Source of the DNA: Burkholderiaceae bacterium
Lineage (GTDB): Bacteria; Pseudomonadota; Gammaproteobacteria; Burkholderiales; Burkholderiaceae_C
Assembly: GCA_023954035.1 (NCBI GenBank)
Contig: JAMLIT010000002.1
Span: forward strand, 62,001-126,000
Reading direction: 5' to 3'
Length of the DNA stretch: 64,000 bases
The position numbers and the translations under genes were made by a program. The notes beneath the pieces are model-generated. The model ran no database searches and was not told the origin of the DNA. It saw only the letters and a program-made list of their open reading frames with translations. Shown in pieces: positions 45,324 to 53,538 of this stretch (position 1 is its first letter; every line of letters begins with the position of its first letter).

Positions 45324-46373
45324 TCAGCCGTGGGTGTGCAGATGGTGGGCATCGGGTACATGGGGGTGGGCGTGTTGCATGGGGGCATGCTGGTGCTTGT
45401 GGCTGAGCGGCTTGCTTGGCATCGGGTCGTGGGTATGCAGATGGTGGCCATCGTCGTGTGAATGCGCGTGCTCGTGCTCCAGCCATTCGTGCACATGCTC
45501 ATGGTCGTGGCCTTCAAGCAGATGCAGCGCAACGCCCAGCAACATCAGCGCCCCGCCTGCGGCCAGCAACCAGCTGCCTGAGCGGCCTCCCATGGCCCAC
45601 GCGCCCAGCGCGCCGATAAACGGTGCAAACCCAAACACCGAGCCGGTGCGGGCCGCACCAAATGTCCGCTGCGCCAGCAGATACAGGCGCAGGCTCAGGC
45701 CATAACCGGTGGCGCCCACTGCCAGCAAAGCCAAGGCTGCGCGCCATGGCGGCAGGGGTTCGGCAAATGCCAGCGCGATCAACAGCGTGGCCGTGGCGCC
45801 CAGCGCTGATTTGTACAGCACCACTTGGCCCGGGTCGCGCTCGGCGACACCGCGCGACAGGCTGTTGTCCAGTCCCCAGGCTGCGGTCGCACCAAGAACC
45901 GCCAGCAGCCCCAGCATTTGGTTGCCCCCCGCGCGCCCTTGTTCGAACACCAGCGCGCCGCCCCCGGCAACCAAGAGCAGCAGCGCAGTCGCCACGCGCC
46001 GGTCCATCGTTTCTCCGTACATGCGCCAGGCCAGGACTGCGGTGAAGACGGCTTCCAGCGTGAGCATCAGAGACGCGCTGGTCCCGCTGGTGCGCTGCAA
46101 GCCCCAAGCCAGTGCCACTGGTCCCACTACAGCGCCCAAAATAGCCATGCACAGCAAACGGGGGGCGTCACGCCGCGTGACCCTGGCCTCGCGAGAGGCA
46201 GGCTGGCGCTGCCACACGGCCACGCCTGCTGCGCCGACGTAAAGCAAGCCCGCCGTGGTAAACGCGCCAAGCCCTTGGCCGAAGTGCTGGACCAACGGGG
46301 TGCTCAGCCCAAAAAGGGCTGCCGCTGCCAGGGCAAGCCACGCCCCCTTGCGTGCCGGGGAATAGGAGTTCAA
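45324..46373 (-). CDS. DMT (EamA) transporter with a long His-rich C-terminal tail
   Basis: A 349-residue protein with ten membrane helices of the EamA type (residues about 10-285). A hydrophilic tail of about 60 residues follows, with more than 20 His in clusters such as HDHEHVHEWLEHEHAHSH, DDGHHLHTHD and DAHHLHTHG. Such a tail strongly suggests divalent metal binding (Ni, Co, Zn or Cu), so this may be a metal exporter or be gated by metal rather than a metabolite exporter. The start is a TTG at 46373; no ATG is in frame. It lies upstream of modABC in the same direction, 70 bases from modA. Confidence 0.85.
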   Translation of the reverse strand: MNSYSPARKGAWLALAAAALFGLSTPLVQHFGQGLGAFTTAGLLYVGAAGVAVWQRQPASREARVTRRDAPRLLCMAILGAVVGPVALAWGLQRTSGTSASLMLTLEAVFTAVLAWRMYGETMDRRVATALLLLVAGGGALVFEQGRAGGNQMLGLLAVLGATAAWGLDNSLSRGVAERDPGQVVLYKSALGATATLLIALAFAEPLPPWRAALALLAVGATGYGLSLRLYLLAQRTFGAARTGSVFGFAPFIGALGAWAMGGRSGSWLLAAGGALMLLGVALHLLEGHDHEHVHEWLEHEHAHSHDDGHHLHTHDPMPSKPLSHKHQHAPMQHAHPHVPDAHHLHTHG

Positions 46374-46553
46374 TGGTCCGCCTTGCGCAAAATTTCATGA
46401 TGCCACGCCACGCAGCGGGGCAGTGTTGTCAGTGACCACCCGCCTGGGTGCTCATGGCGCATGAAGCCAGAGAAATGGGGCCCGCCCGAGATCTTTCATC
46501 GGGCCTGCGTGGCCGGATCACCCCCAAAGAAAAACCGGCCTGTCGGCGTGCAA

Positions 46554-46889
46554 TCAGTCTTGCTTGTCGTGGTCGGTGTCGTGATCCGCCTTGTCCTCAG
46601 CGGACGAAATGACCGTACCCTTGTCGGCATCGACCTTGACATCGAAGACCTTGGCGCCGCTGACGACCTCTACCTCATACACCCAGCCGTGCCTTGAGTT
46701 TTCGTATTCGGCTTTTGCGGCCTTGCCGCTGGCGTGCTGCTCAGCCGCCGTGACAGCCTGAATAAGCGAGATTTTTGCCTTGCCAATGGCCATGGCATCA
46801 TTTTCCATGCTGCCTTGGGCGGCATAGGCAACGCTGCCAGCAGCGGCGATGGCTGTGGCCAGGAGGGAAAGTTTGCTGTAGCGATTCAT
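46554..46889 (-). CDS. PepSY-domain periplasmic protein
   Basis: A 111-residue protein with a signal peptide (MNRYSKLSLLATAIAAAGSV, cleaved near AYAAQ) and one PepSY domain (ISLIQAVTAAEQHASGKAAK, then WVYEVEVVSGAKVFDVKVD). It ends in an acidic, His-containing tail (DHDTDHDKQD). PepSY proteins inhibit proteases or modulate sensor kinases. ATG 46889 is preceded by TTTGGAGAAA. It lies 131 bases downstream of a histidine kinase gene, an arrangement common in Burkholderiales. Confidence 0.88.
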   Translation of the reverse strand: MNRYSKLSLLATAIAAAGSVAYAAQGSMENDAMAIGKAKISLIQAVTAAEQHASGKAAKAEYENSRHGWVYEVEVVSGAKVFDVKVDADKGTVISSAEDKADHDTDHDKQD

Positions 46890-47020
46890 GGTGTTTCTCC
46901 AAATAGAACGCAGATAGTTGCGCAATGGAGAGGCTACGAAAACCGACTTAGCTGGCACTGAGTCGCAGCAAAATAACTTGGTGTCGCCGGGTGCAACGTC
47001 GTCAATTGCGGCCGATTTTC

Positions 47021-48382
47021 TTAAGGTGATTTCGCCAGCGGCACGAGCACACAGACACACAGGCCGGAACGCGCCACTTCGTCCGAGAACCCCAGTTGAA
47101 TCTCGGCGCCAATCCGATCGGTGACTGCCTTGACAATGGAAAGGCCGAGACCCGACCCAACCTGATCGCTCCCGAGGGTGCGATAGAACGGGTCAAACAC
47201 CCGCTCTCGCTCGACGACTTGAATGCCTGGCCCAGAGTCTTGGATCCTGAGTATTGCGCGGCCTTCCGCTGTGGTGACGGAAAGGTCCACCCGGCCACCC
47301 GCCGGCGTGTAGCGAATGGCGTTGTGAACGAGGTTTTTTACGATCGTTAGTAGATCAAATTCACTTGCCCAGACCGTGGCGTCTGCGCTGCCCTCCAACC
47401 CAATGTCGATGTGCTTGGCCTCGGCCAGAGGGAGGAGGTCTTCGAGCACCGTGCGGTATACCTGCCGAACCGAAAGCGCCGCCTTGGTTGCATCGGGCTC
47501 GGACTGCGCCTTTGCCAGCGCAAGGAGCTGTTCGAGCAGCTGGCGGCCGCGCTCGATTCCGCGCCGCAGCGCATCGAGCCGCTCCTGGGCCTGGCCCGAC
47601 ATCGGGGTCGCCGCCAGGCGCTCTGCTTGCAAGGACAGGGCGGTCAAGGGCGAGCGAAGTTCATGCGCGGCGTCGGCGACAAAGCGGCGCTGAACCTGCA
47701 TGGATGCGCCCACGCGCCCCAGCAGGCGGTTGATGGCGGCCGCAAAGGGCCGAACCTCGCTGGGCAGGTCGTCCTGCGGTACGGGCTGTAGATCGTCTTC
47801 AGCGCGCTGGTCGAGCCTGGACGACAGACTGGCGATGGGCAGAAACATCTTGCGCACCAGGTCGGCCACCAGCAGCAGCAGGATGGGCACCAGAATCAGG
47901 AACGGCATCAAGGTGCGCAGCGCACTGTCGCTGGCGATGTCGTCGCGCACGCCGGTTTCCTGGGCGACGGCGATGCGTTCACCAAGCAGCGTGGTTTTCA
48001 CCAGCACGCGAAAGGTTTCTCCCTCTATCTCAACGGTCTGCAGGCCATCAGGCAGCTTGCTCGGCAGCGGCAGGACGGATTCGGCGTCCCCTTTGCCCCG
48101 CATGTGGTCGCCGTCGGTGAGATGCTGGACCACGACGCGTGTTTCTTCATCCATGGCGGGGGCCAGGGCATGGTCGCCCTCTCGGTGAGGGACCAGCGCC
48201 TGTCGGTCAAACAAGGCAGCCACCTGGCGCAGCGTGCCGTCCTGCAGCTCATTGGCTTCCTGAAATGCCGAGAGAAAGGAGAAAACCCCTGCGAGCAAGG
48301 CGATGACCAGGATGGCCACCGAGAGCGAAAACGACAGCTTGAACTGCAGCGATTCGTTCAAGCGTTTTTTGAAACCATCCAT
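47021..48382 (-). CDS. Two-component sensor histidine kinase (QseC/PmrB-like)
   Basis: A 453-residue inner-membrane kinase. Helix 1 is at residues 16-38 and helix 2 at about 157-178, with a periplasmic sensor of roughly 115 residues between, rich in acidic residues and His. A HAMP-like stretch follows, then the phospho-acceptor His240 in ADAAHELRSPLTALS, the N box NLVHNAIRYTP, G1 DSGPGI and G2 GSGLGLSIVKAV. Its start overlaps the response regulator by 25 bases. Similarity to QseC/PmrB suggests a response to cations or envelope signals. Confidence 0.92.
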   Translation of the reverse strand: MDGFKKRLNESLQFKLSFSLSVAILVIALLAGVFSFLSAFQEANELQDGTLRQVAALFDRQALVPHREGDHALAPAMDEETRVVVQHLTDGDHMRGKGDAESVLPLPSKLPDGLQTVEIEGETFRVLVKTTLLGERIAVAQETGVRDDIASDSALRTLMPFLILVPILLLLVADLVRKMFLPIASLSSRLDQRAEDDLQPVPQDDLPSEVRPFAAAINRLLGRVGASMQVQRRFVADAAHELRSPLTALSLQAERLAATPMSGQAQERLDALRRGIERGRQLLEQLLALAKAQSEPDATKAALSVRQVYRTVLEDLLPLAEAKHIDIGLEGSADATVWASEFDLLTIVKNLVHNAIRYTPAGGRVDLSVTTAEGRAILRIQDSGPGIQVVERERVFDPFYRTLGSDQVGSGLGLSIVKAVTDRIGAEIQLGFSDEVARSGLCVCVLVPLAKSP

Positions 48383-49023
48383 CCTGCTCCCCTGACGTTT
48401 TTGATGGTGTCCTTGCCCAGCTTGCGCCGCAGCGCGTGGATCAGGAATTCGACCGCATTGCTGTCCACCTCGTCGCCCCAGCCATAAATGCGGTCTTCCA
48501 GATCGCTGCGCGAGAGGATCGCGCCGGGCCGCACCAGCAGCGCCTGCAGGAGAGAAAACTCCCGGTGCGACAGCGCCACCGGTGCACCGTCGGCCGCCGT
48601 GGCTTGCCGCGTGGCGGGGTCGAGCGAAATGACGCCATTGCCGAGCAGCGGCACGGCAGCGCCGGCCTTGCGGCGCAGCACCGCGCGCATGCGGGCCAGC
48701 AGTTCGGCCATCTCAAAGGGTTTGAGAACATAGTCGTCGGCCCCGCCGTCGAGGCCACTCAGGCGAGCGTCCAGGCCATCGCGTGCGGTGATGATGAGCA
48801 GGGGCACCGGGTTGTCTCTGGCGCGAATGCTGCGCAGCACCTCCAGCCCGTCCTTGCCGGGCAGCCCCAGGTCGAGCAGCACCAGGTCGTAGTGCTGGCC
48901 GACCAGGCTGGCAAGGGCTGCGGCGCCATCCTGGACCCAGTCGGCCGCATAAGCGGCGTCTTTCAGCGCGCCCTGAATGGCTTCGCCGATCATGGCGTCG
49001 TCTTCGACCAACAATACCCGCAT
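48358..49023 (-). CDS. OmpR/PhoB-family response regulator (QseB/PmrA-like)
   Basis: A 221-residue DNA-binding regulator. The receiver domain has the acidic pair EDD at 7-9, phospho-acceptor Asp51 in LVLLDLGLPGKDG and the conserved Lys in YVLKPFEMAEL. The winged helix follows (LSHREFSLLQALL, SNAVEFLIHALRRKLG, NVRGAGWM). It overlaps the kinase gene. The start ATG 49023 gives the standard length. Possible targets are the adjacent COG4705 genes and the lipid-modification cassette upstream; this is inference from position. Confidence 0.93.
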   Translation of the reverse strand: MRVLLVEDDAMIGEAIQGALKDAAYAADWVQDGAAALASLVGQHYDLVLLDLGLPGKDGLEVLRSIRARDNPVPLLIITARDGLDARLSGLDGGADDYVLKPFEMAELLARMRAVLRRKAGAAVPLLGNGVISLDPATRQATAADGAPVALSHREFSLLQALLVRPGAILSRSDLEDRIYGWGDEVDSNAVEFLIHALRRKLGKDTIKNVRGAGWMVSKNA

Positions 49024-49045
49024 GGAAGTTTCCGTGAATGACCTG

Positions 49046-49804
49046 TCAATGGGCGGAAGCAGCCGCCCGCTGCCTGAAGACCACAAGGCTGATCACAATA
49101 AACGCAAACAGGGCGGCAGACGCTGAATAGCGGCTGAGCGCCAGACCGCCGGCGCTCAAGGGCTTGTCCAGAAAATCCCCGACCACGGCGCCCAGCGGGC
49201 GCGTCAGGATGAAGGCGGCCCAGAACAGTGCCGTGCGCGACATCCGCGTCCAGAAATACGCCGCCACTACCAAGGCCAGCAATATCGTAAACACTGCAGC
49301 AGCGCCGGTGTAGCCCAGACCTGCGGTGCCCGCCATCCAGTCACCCAGCGCTGTGCCCAGCGTCTGGGAAAACATGATCGTCACCCAGTAAAACATTTCT
49401 GCCTTCGGTGAACTGACCGTGTTGACCGACACCGACCCCAGCGTGCGGTGCCAGACGAAAAGCGAGCCCAGCAACAGGGCCAGCAGCAGCGTCGATCCTC
49501 CGGCGTAGCCAATGCCCAGCGAGCGGTCGGCAAAATCCGCCAGTGTGGTGCCCACCGTGGTGGTCGCAATGATGGTGGCCCAGTACAGAAATGGATGAAA
49601 TTTTCGAGCCTTGATCTGCGCCACCACAGCCAGTGCGAACACAGCGGCAAAGATGGCGGTGGCCACCAGGTAGCCCAGGTGCATGGACATGGAAACTGCG
49701 TCACCCCCCGTCTCCCCCAGCGTGGTGGCAGCGATTTTGATGATCCAGAAAAGCAGGGTGACTTCCGGCACCTTGCTGAGAGCTTGGTCTGTGGTGGTGT
49801 TCAT
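49046..49804 (-). CDS. COG4705-type membrane protein with fourfold internal repeat (copy A)
   Basis: A 252-residue polytopic membrane protein of unknown function. The motif FW or YW, followed about ten residues later by T-x-G-x-x-x-x-D, recurs four times: LLFWIIKIAATTLGETGGD, LYWATIIATTTVGTTLADF, FYWVTIMFSQTLGTALGDW and LFWAAFILTRPLGAVVGDF. The repeated Gly and Asp in membrane helices suggest a pseudo-symmetric channel or transporter with an acidic path. It lies 22 bases upstream of the response regulator gene. A related gene precedes it. Confidence 0.8.
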   Translation of the reverse strand: MNTTTDQALSKVPEVTLLFWIIKIAATTLGETGGDAVSMSMHLGYLVATAIFAAVFALAVVAQIKARKFHPFLYWATIIATTTVGTTLADFADRSLGIGYAGGSTLLLALLLGSLFVWHRTLGSVSVNTVSSPKAEMFYWVTIMFSQTLGTALGDWMAGTAGLGYTGAAAVFTILLALVVAAYFWTRMSRTALFWAAFILTRPLGAVVGDFLDKPLSAGGLALSRYSASAALFAFIVISLVVFRQRAAASAH

Positions 49805-49857
49805 AGCGATTGAAGTGGGGTTGTAGTTTTTGTAAAAAGGGGCCGGTCACCGCGACT

Positions 49858-50625
49858 CTACTGCGGCGGGTTCGCTGTCCATTGCGCAAATCCGACCAAG
49901 AGGACAATCACGCTCAGGAAGATGGCGCTGGTCCACGCTGTACCCATTCCCAGGCCGCCCGCAGTCTTTGCCTGCGTCAGCAGGTCGCCCAGCGCGGCGC
50001 CAAAGGGGCGGGTCAGGATGTAGCCGATCCAGAAGGTCAGGATCGCATTGCCACCCATGCGCCAGGCGGCATAGGTGATGGCAATCAGCGCGCCATAGGC
50101 CACAGCGCCCCAGGCATAGCCCAGCCCGAGCGTCTCGCTTGCCAGGTCACCCGCTGCCGTGCCGAGGGCAAAAGTGCAGAGAATGGCAGCCCAGTAAAAC
50201 AGCTCCCGGCGCCGCGTGAAGATGTCATGGATGGACAGGCTCTTTTCCACGCGGTACCAGAGCATGAACGCGGCGGCCAGCGCCACGGCCAAAATCGGCG
50301 TGCTCAGCGCCAGGCTGATGCCAAGGGTGTCCGTGAAGAAGTCTGTGATCTGCGTGCCCACCACGCTGACGAGCACCACCGTCAGCCAGTAGATCCAGGG
50401 TGTGTAGCGTTGCGTGCGCAGTTGCACAAACAACGCCAGCGCCAGCAAGGCGCCCATGAGCGCCATGGTCAGGTGGGCTCCCAATCCGGCGCTGAAAGCC
50501 AGAAAGTCGGCGCCGGTTTCGCCCACCGTGGTGCACATGATCTTGATGACCCAGAACGACAAGGCGACGGCCGGTACTTTATTGGACATGCTCCTTGTGG
50601 AGGCTTCTGTAGGGGCAGTGTTCAT
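49858..50625 (-). CDS. COG4705-type membrane protein with fourfold internal repeat (copy B)
   Basis: A 255-residue paralog of the next gene with the same fourfold pattern: LSFWVIKIMCTTVGETGAD, IYWLTVVLVSVVGTQITDF, FYWAAILCTFALGTAAGDL and LTFWIGYILTRPFGAALGD. I chose ATG 50625; the frame upstream to 50676 has another ATG but adds an unrelated leader. Two tandem paralogs beside a two-component system suggest a heteromeric membrane complex under its control. No substrate is known to me. Confidence 0.8.
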   Translation of the reverse strand: MNTAPTEASTRSMSNKVPAVALSFWVIKIMCTTVGETGADFLAFSAGLGAHLTMALMGALLALALFVQLRTQRYTPWIYWLTVVLVSVVGTQITDFFTDTLGISLALSTPILAVALAAAFMLWYRVEKSLSIHDIFTRRRELFYWAAILCTFALGTAAGDLASETLGLGYAWGAVAYGALIAITYAAWRMGGNAILTFWIGYILTRPFGAALGDLLTQAKTAGGLGMGTAWTSAIFLSVIVLLVGFAQWTANPPQ

Positions 50626-50705
50626 CGCTGGCTTCCCGAAATTGGCTGAAGAAGCCTTGAATGTGCCGATCAACACTTAGCGCAGGCATAGTGACACCGC
50701 CCGCC

Positions 50706-51686
50706 TCAAGTTGCGCACTGGCTGCTTCCGGGTGCCACAAGACCTTGCGACAAGGTCTGGCTCAGAGGTTCGAGCCGGATGCCTGCCTCCTGTACCCATT
50801 CACCAAAGGTGTTTCCGGACAGCACCCGGTACTCTTGCTGGCGTGAGGAACCGAGCGGATCTTGCGCTTGGGCGCCCAGACTGGGGTGGCACATCAACAG
50901 GTCGCCGCTGCGGCAGGCCCCCAGCCACGTGCGAGTGCACTCCAGATAGTGGCCTTCGTCGCCGTTGAAGTCGTGCACCCCCAGCAGGTGTGCGTTCTGA
51001 CGAAAGCCTCGCGTCTGCGCCTGCCGCGCCAGTGCGGCTGAGCCCAGGGTTTCAATGATCCGGGGCTTGAGGGTCTGCCGCCAGGGCGTGGGCGTCGCTG
51101 TGCGCGCGTTGGAGTACCGCGCCGTGTTTCTCAGCCATGGCAGGCAGCCCGCATAGCGCTGTTGCAGCTCGGCGAGCAATTCGTCCCGCACGACCGGGAA
51201 CTGGTGGACATGCTGGTGTCCGTCTACATACGCGGGCGGGCGGCCGGTGTGCTGCTCGAAGGCATCGAGTTGGGCGCATATTTCGCTGCGCACGCTGCTG
51301 CTGTCAAGTGTGCGCAGCCAGCTTTGCAGGATGAGCGGCCCAAGCTTGTGTGGCGGCAGCAGCAATGGGTACTGCGTGAGGTCCAGGTGCAGGCCGATCT
51401 CTGTCTGGCGGGCGTCTATTTCTTCGAGTTCAGGAGCCCATTGCGCCCACGCCGGAGCACCCACCATGCAGCCAATGGCCTGTGCGCGTCCCTGCCATGC
51501 GAGCAGCAATGCCGCCTCGCAGACGCCCGCATGCATCCCGAAATCGTCCACGGCAATGCACAGGCTGCGGCTATGCTTGGCAGGTTCATGCGCACGCGGC
51601 CCCTCGTACCTATTGCTTGCCCTGCGAGGTTGCGCGGACGCATTGCATGGTTCGTGCTGGTGGGTACGGCTGCTGCTGGCGTCCAT
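50706..51686 (-). CDS. YdjC-family carbohydrate deacetylase (NaxD/HpnK-like)
   Basis: A polysaccharide-deacetylase-like enzyme of the YdjC/ChbG family. The metal-binding Asp pair is in SLCIAVDDFGMHAGVCEA, and conserved His are in EIGLHLDLTQYP and YVDGHQHVHQFPVV. NaxD of Francisella and its Bordetella relative remove the acetyl group from a lipid-linked hexosamine before its transfer to lipid A. The start is uncertain: the fold begins near 51575 but the first in-frame ATG is at 51686, about 100 bases inside the divergent gtrA gene. The family context (GtrA, GT39, GT2, PAP2 next door) supports the lipid role. Confidence 0.85.
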   Translation of the reverse strand: MDASSSRTHQHEPCNASAQPRRASNRYEGPRAHEPAKHSRSLCIAVDDFGMHAGVCEAALLLAWQGRAQAIGCMVGAPAWAQWAPELEEIDARQTEIGLHLDLTQYPLLLPPHKLGPLILQSWLRTLDSSSVRSEICAQLDAFEQHTGRPPAYVDGHQHVHQFPVVRDELLAELQQRYAGCLPWLRNTARYSNARTATPTPWRQTLKPRIIETLGSAALARQAQTRGFRQNAHLLGVHDFNGDEGHYLECTRTWLGACRSGDLLMCHPSLGAQAQDPLGSSRQQEYRVLSGNTFGEWVQEAGIRLEPLSQTLSQGLVAPGSSQCAT

Positions 51687-52016
51687 TGGGGCGTGGTGGT
51701 CATGCTGGTGAAGCATGCTGGCTGGCAGCCCTTGCTGGCCAACGTGGTGGGGTGGTTGATCGCCTTTGGCGTTTCGTTTTCCGGGCACTCTCGCTGGACC
51801 TTTCGAGACCATGGTGTTGCGCTCGGGCGCTCTGCCAGGCGGTTTTTCGCGGTTTCGGCAAGCGGCTTCGCCATCAATGAAGCTACGTATGCCTTGTTTT
51901 TGCACTGGAGCGGCCTGCGCTACGACCTCGTGCTTGCCCTCGTGCTCATCGCGGTGGCGGGCGGTACTTATCTTGTGAGCCGTCATTGGGCGTTCAACCG
52001 CAGGCCAGAGCGCTGA
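51588..52016 (+). CDS. GtrA family membrane protein (lipid-linked sugar flippase)
   Basis: A 142-residue protein with four membrane helices: RIAWFVLVGTAAAGVHWGVV, then LLANVVGWLIAFGVSFSGHS, a third around FAVSASGFAINEATYALFLH, and a fourth ending YLVSRHWAF. The FSGHSRWTF and SRHWAFNR motifs are typical of GtrA, which flips undecaprenyl-phosphate-linked sugars across the inner membrane. It is the only rightward gene in this cassette. Its 5' end overlaps the ydjC-like gene and its 3' end overlaps the GT39 gene by 23 bases, both antisense. Confidence 0.85.
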   Translation: MRTRPLVPIACPARLRGRIAWFVLVGTAAAGVHWGVVVMLVKHAGWQPLLANVVGWLIAFGVSFSGHSRWTFRDHGVALGRSARRFFAVSASGFAINEATYALFLHWSGLRYDLVLALVLIAVAGGTYLVSRHWAFNRRPER

Positions 52017-53538
52017 GCATGGCAGGTGTTTCGGTGTCGATGCGCCAAAGCGTGGTTCCGCTTTCGTGGTGTACGTCGGTGGCAGCCTCGAGGAAGGAAT
52101 ACCGCGTCAGCGCTGAAGAGGGGCCAAGCACCCAGGTAGTGGCCGAGCGGCACAACAGGGCGGGCAAGGCTGCGGGCAGCACCAGCAGCTTGGCGGCAGC
52201 GGCATTGTCGAACTGACCGGCGTCGGCCAGTTCCTTGCGCTGGCTGTCGTGGTGCTGAAGGTCGGGGTCGTTCCAATCGCTCACCGTCGCCACGGGGCTG
52301 TCCAATTGCGCATAGAACGGCAAATCAAAGAAGTACTTGTCGAGCATGACGATTGGCTCCGACGGCTGGCGGGCGCTGCGCAGCACCTGAGCGAAGGGCT
52401 GCGTGGAGTGGCCTGGGTGTACAGCAAGCCAAACGACGATGCCGAGCGCCAGCGCACTGCCAAAGCCCGCCGCAGTGCGCCACAGGCGGGTTGACGTGCG
52501 CAACAAGGGCGCTCGTGAAAGAAACCCCTCTGCCGCGAGGAAGGCCAGTGGCGGGACCGCCGGCAGCACGTAGCCGAGCAGCTTGGATTTGGGGAGCGAG
52601 AAGAACAGCACGATCATGGCGGGCCAGACCAGCATCAGCAACCGCACCGCCTGTTGTGGGGCTGTTTGGCTGGCCTTGGGTTTGATGGAGCGCGCCATCC
52701 AGGGCAGCCAAGGCAGGAAGCACACGCACAGCACCGCGGGATAAAACCAGAACGGCATCACGTTGTTGAACCCGCCTTCGGTGAAGCGCTTGAAGTGTTG
52801 AACGACAAAAAAATAGTTCAAAAAATCTGAAAACCGATGTTGCATCGCCACGAACCAGGGGGCTGTCAGCGCCAGAAACACCAGTATTCCTGGCCACCAC
52901 AAGAGCGTGAACAAGCTGCGCCAGCGCTTTTGCAGAACGAGCCAGACAAAAATCACCACTGCCGGAAGCACAAAGCCGATCAAGCCCTTGGCCAGCACCC
53001 CCAAGGCGGCCATGGCCCAGGCGCCAGTCAGTACCGCACGCCAGGGCTTGTCATGGTCGGCCAGCAGGGAGGCATGCGCCAGCAGCACGATGGTGGCGCT
53101 GATGCAGCCCGCCACCAGCATGTCCAGGTTGGCAAATTGCGCGGCTACTGACCACAGCGGTTGCGCCAACAACGCCACCAGTCCTGCGCGTGCTGAATGT
53201 TCGCTCGACCAGCGGCGAATGAACAGGTACAAAGCGGTCGCCCCGAGCACAGCACCCAGCAGGCAAGCCACTCTGGCTGCCCATTCGTGCTGGCCAAAGA
53301 GCCACAGGGAAGTTGCCGTGATCCAGTAAAAAAGGGGCGGCTTGTGGAAGTAGGGCAGCCCGTTGAGGGTGGGCGTGAGCCAGTCGCCAGAGCGCAGCAT
53401 TTCCCATGCCACACCGACGTAACGCCCTTCGTCCGGCAGCATCAGGGGGCGTGCCCATGCTGTCCATGCCAGCCAGACCAGCACGAGCAAGGTGACGGCC
53501 GTGGTGCTGGGCGTCCGCTTGGTCGTCAGCGCCTGCAT
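51994..53538 (-). CDS. ArnT-like glycosyltransferase (GT39/PMT family)
   Basis: A 514-residue polytopic enzyme. The N-terminal periplasmic loop with PLMLPDEGRYVGVAWEML carries the catalytic Asp-Glu pair of ArnT/PMT enzymes, and YFHKPPLFYWITATS follows. About twelve helices span residues 15-410, and a soluble C-terminal domain of about 100 residues follows. ArnT moves an amino sugar from undecaprenyl phosphate to lipid A phosphates in the periplasm. Its ATG shares a base with the stop of the GT2 gene (TGATG), so translation is coupled. Confidence 0.9.
   Translation of the reverse strand: MQALTTKRTPSTTAVTLLVLVWLAWTAWARPLMLPDEGRYVGVAWEMLRSGDWLTPTLNGLPYFHKPPLFYWITATSLWLFGQHEWAARVACLLGAVLGATALYLFIRRWSSEHSARAGLVALLAQPLWSVAAQFANLDMLVAGCISATIVLLAHASLLADHDKPWRAVLTGAWAMAALGVLAKGLIGFVLPAVVIFVWLVLQKRWRSLFTLLWWPGILVFLALTAPWFVAMQHRFSDFLNYFFVVQHFKRFTEGGFNNVMPFWFYPAVLCVCFLPWLPWMARSIKPKASQTAPQQAVRLLMLVWPAMIVLFFSLPKSKLLGYVLPAVPPLAFLAAEGFLSRAPLLRTSTRLWRTAAGFGSALALGIVVWLAVHPGHSTQPFAQVLRSARQPSEPIVMLDKYFFDLPFYAQLDSPVATVSDWNDPDLQHHDSQRKELADAGQFDNAAAAKLLVLPAALPALLCRSATTWVLGPSSALTRYSFLEAATDVHHESGTTLWRIDTETPAMLSALACG

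Noticed and set aside
46374..46553. Possible small gene or terminator between the PepSY and DMT genes
   Set aside because: No frame with a ribosome site or protein-like sequence; the CCG/CGG hairpin before a T-run has only three or four pairs.
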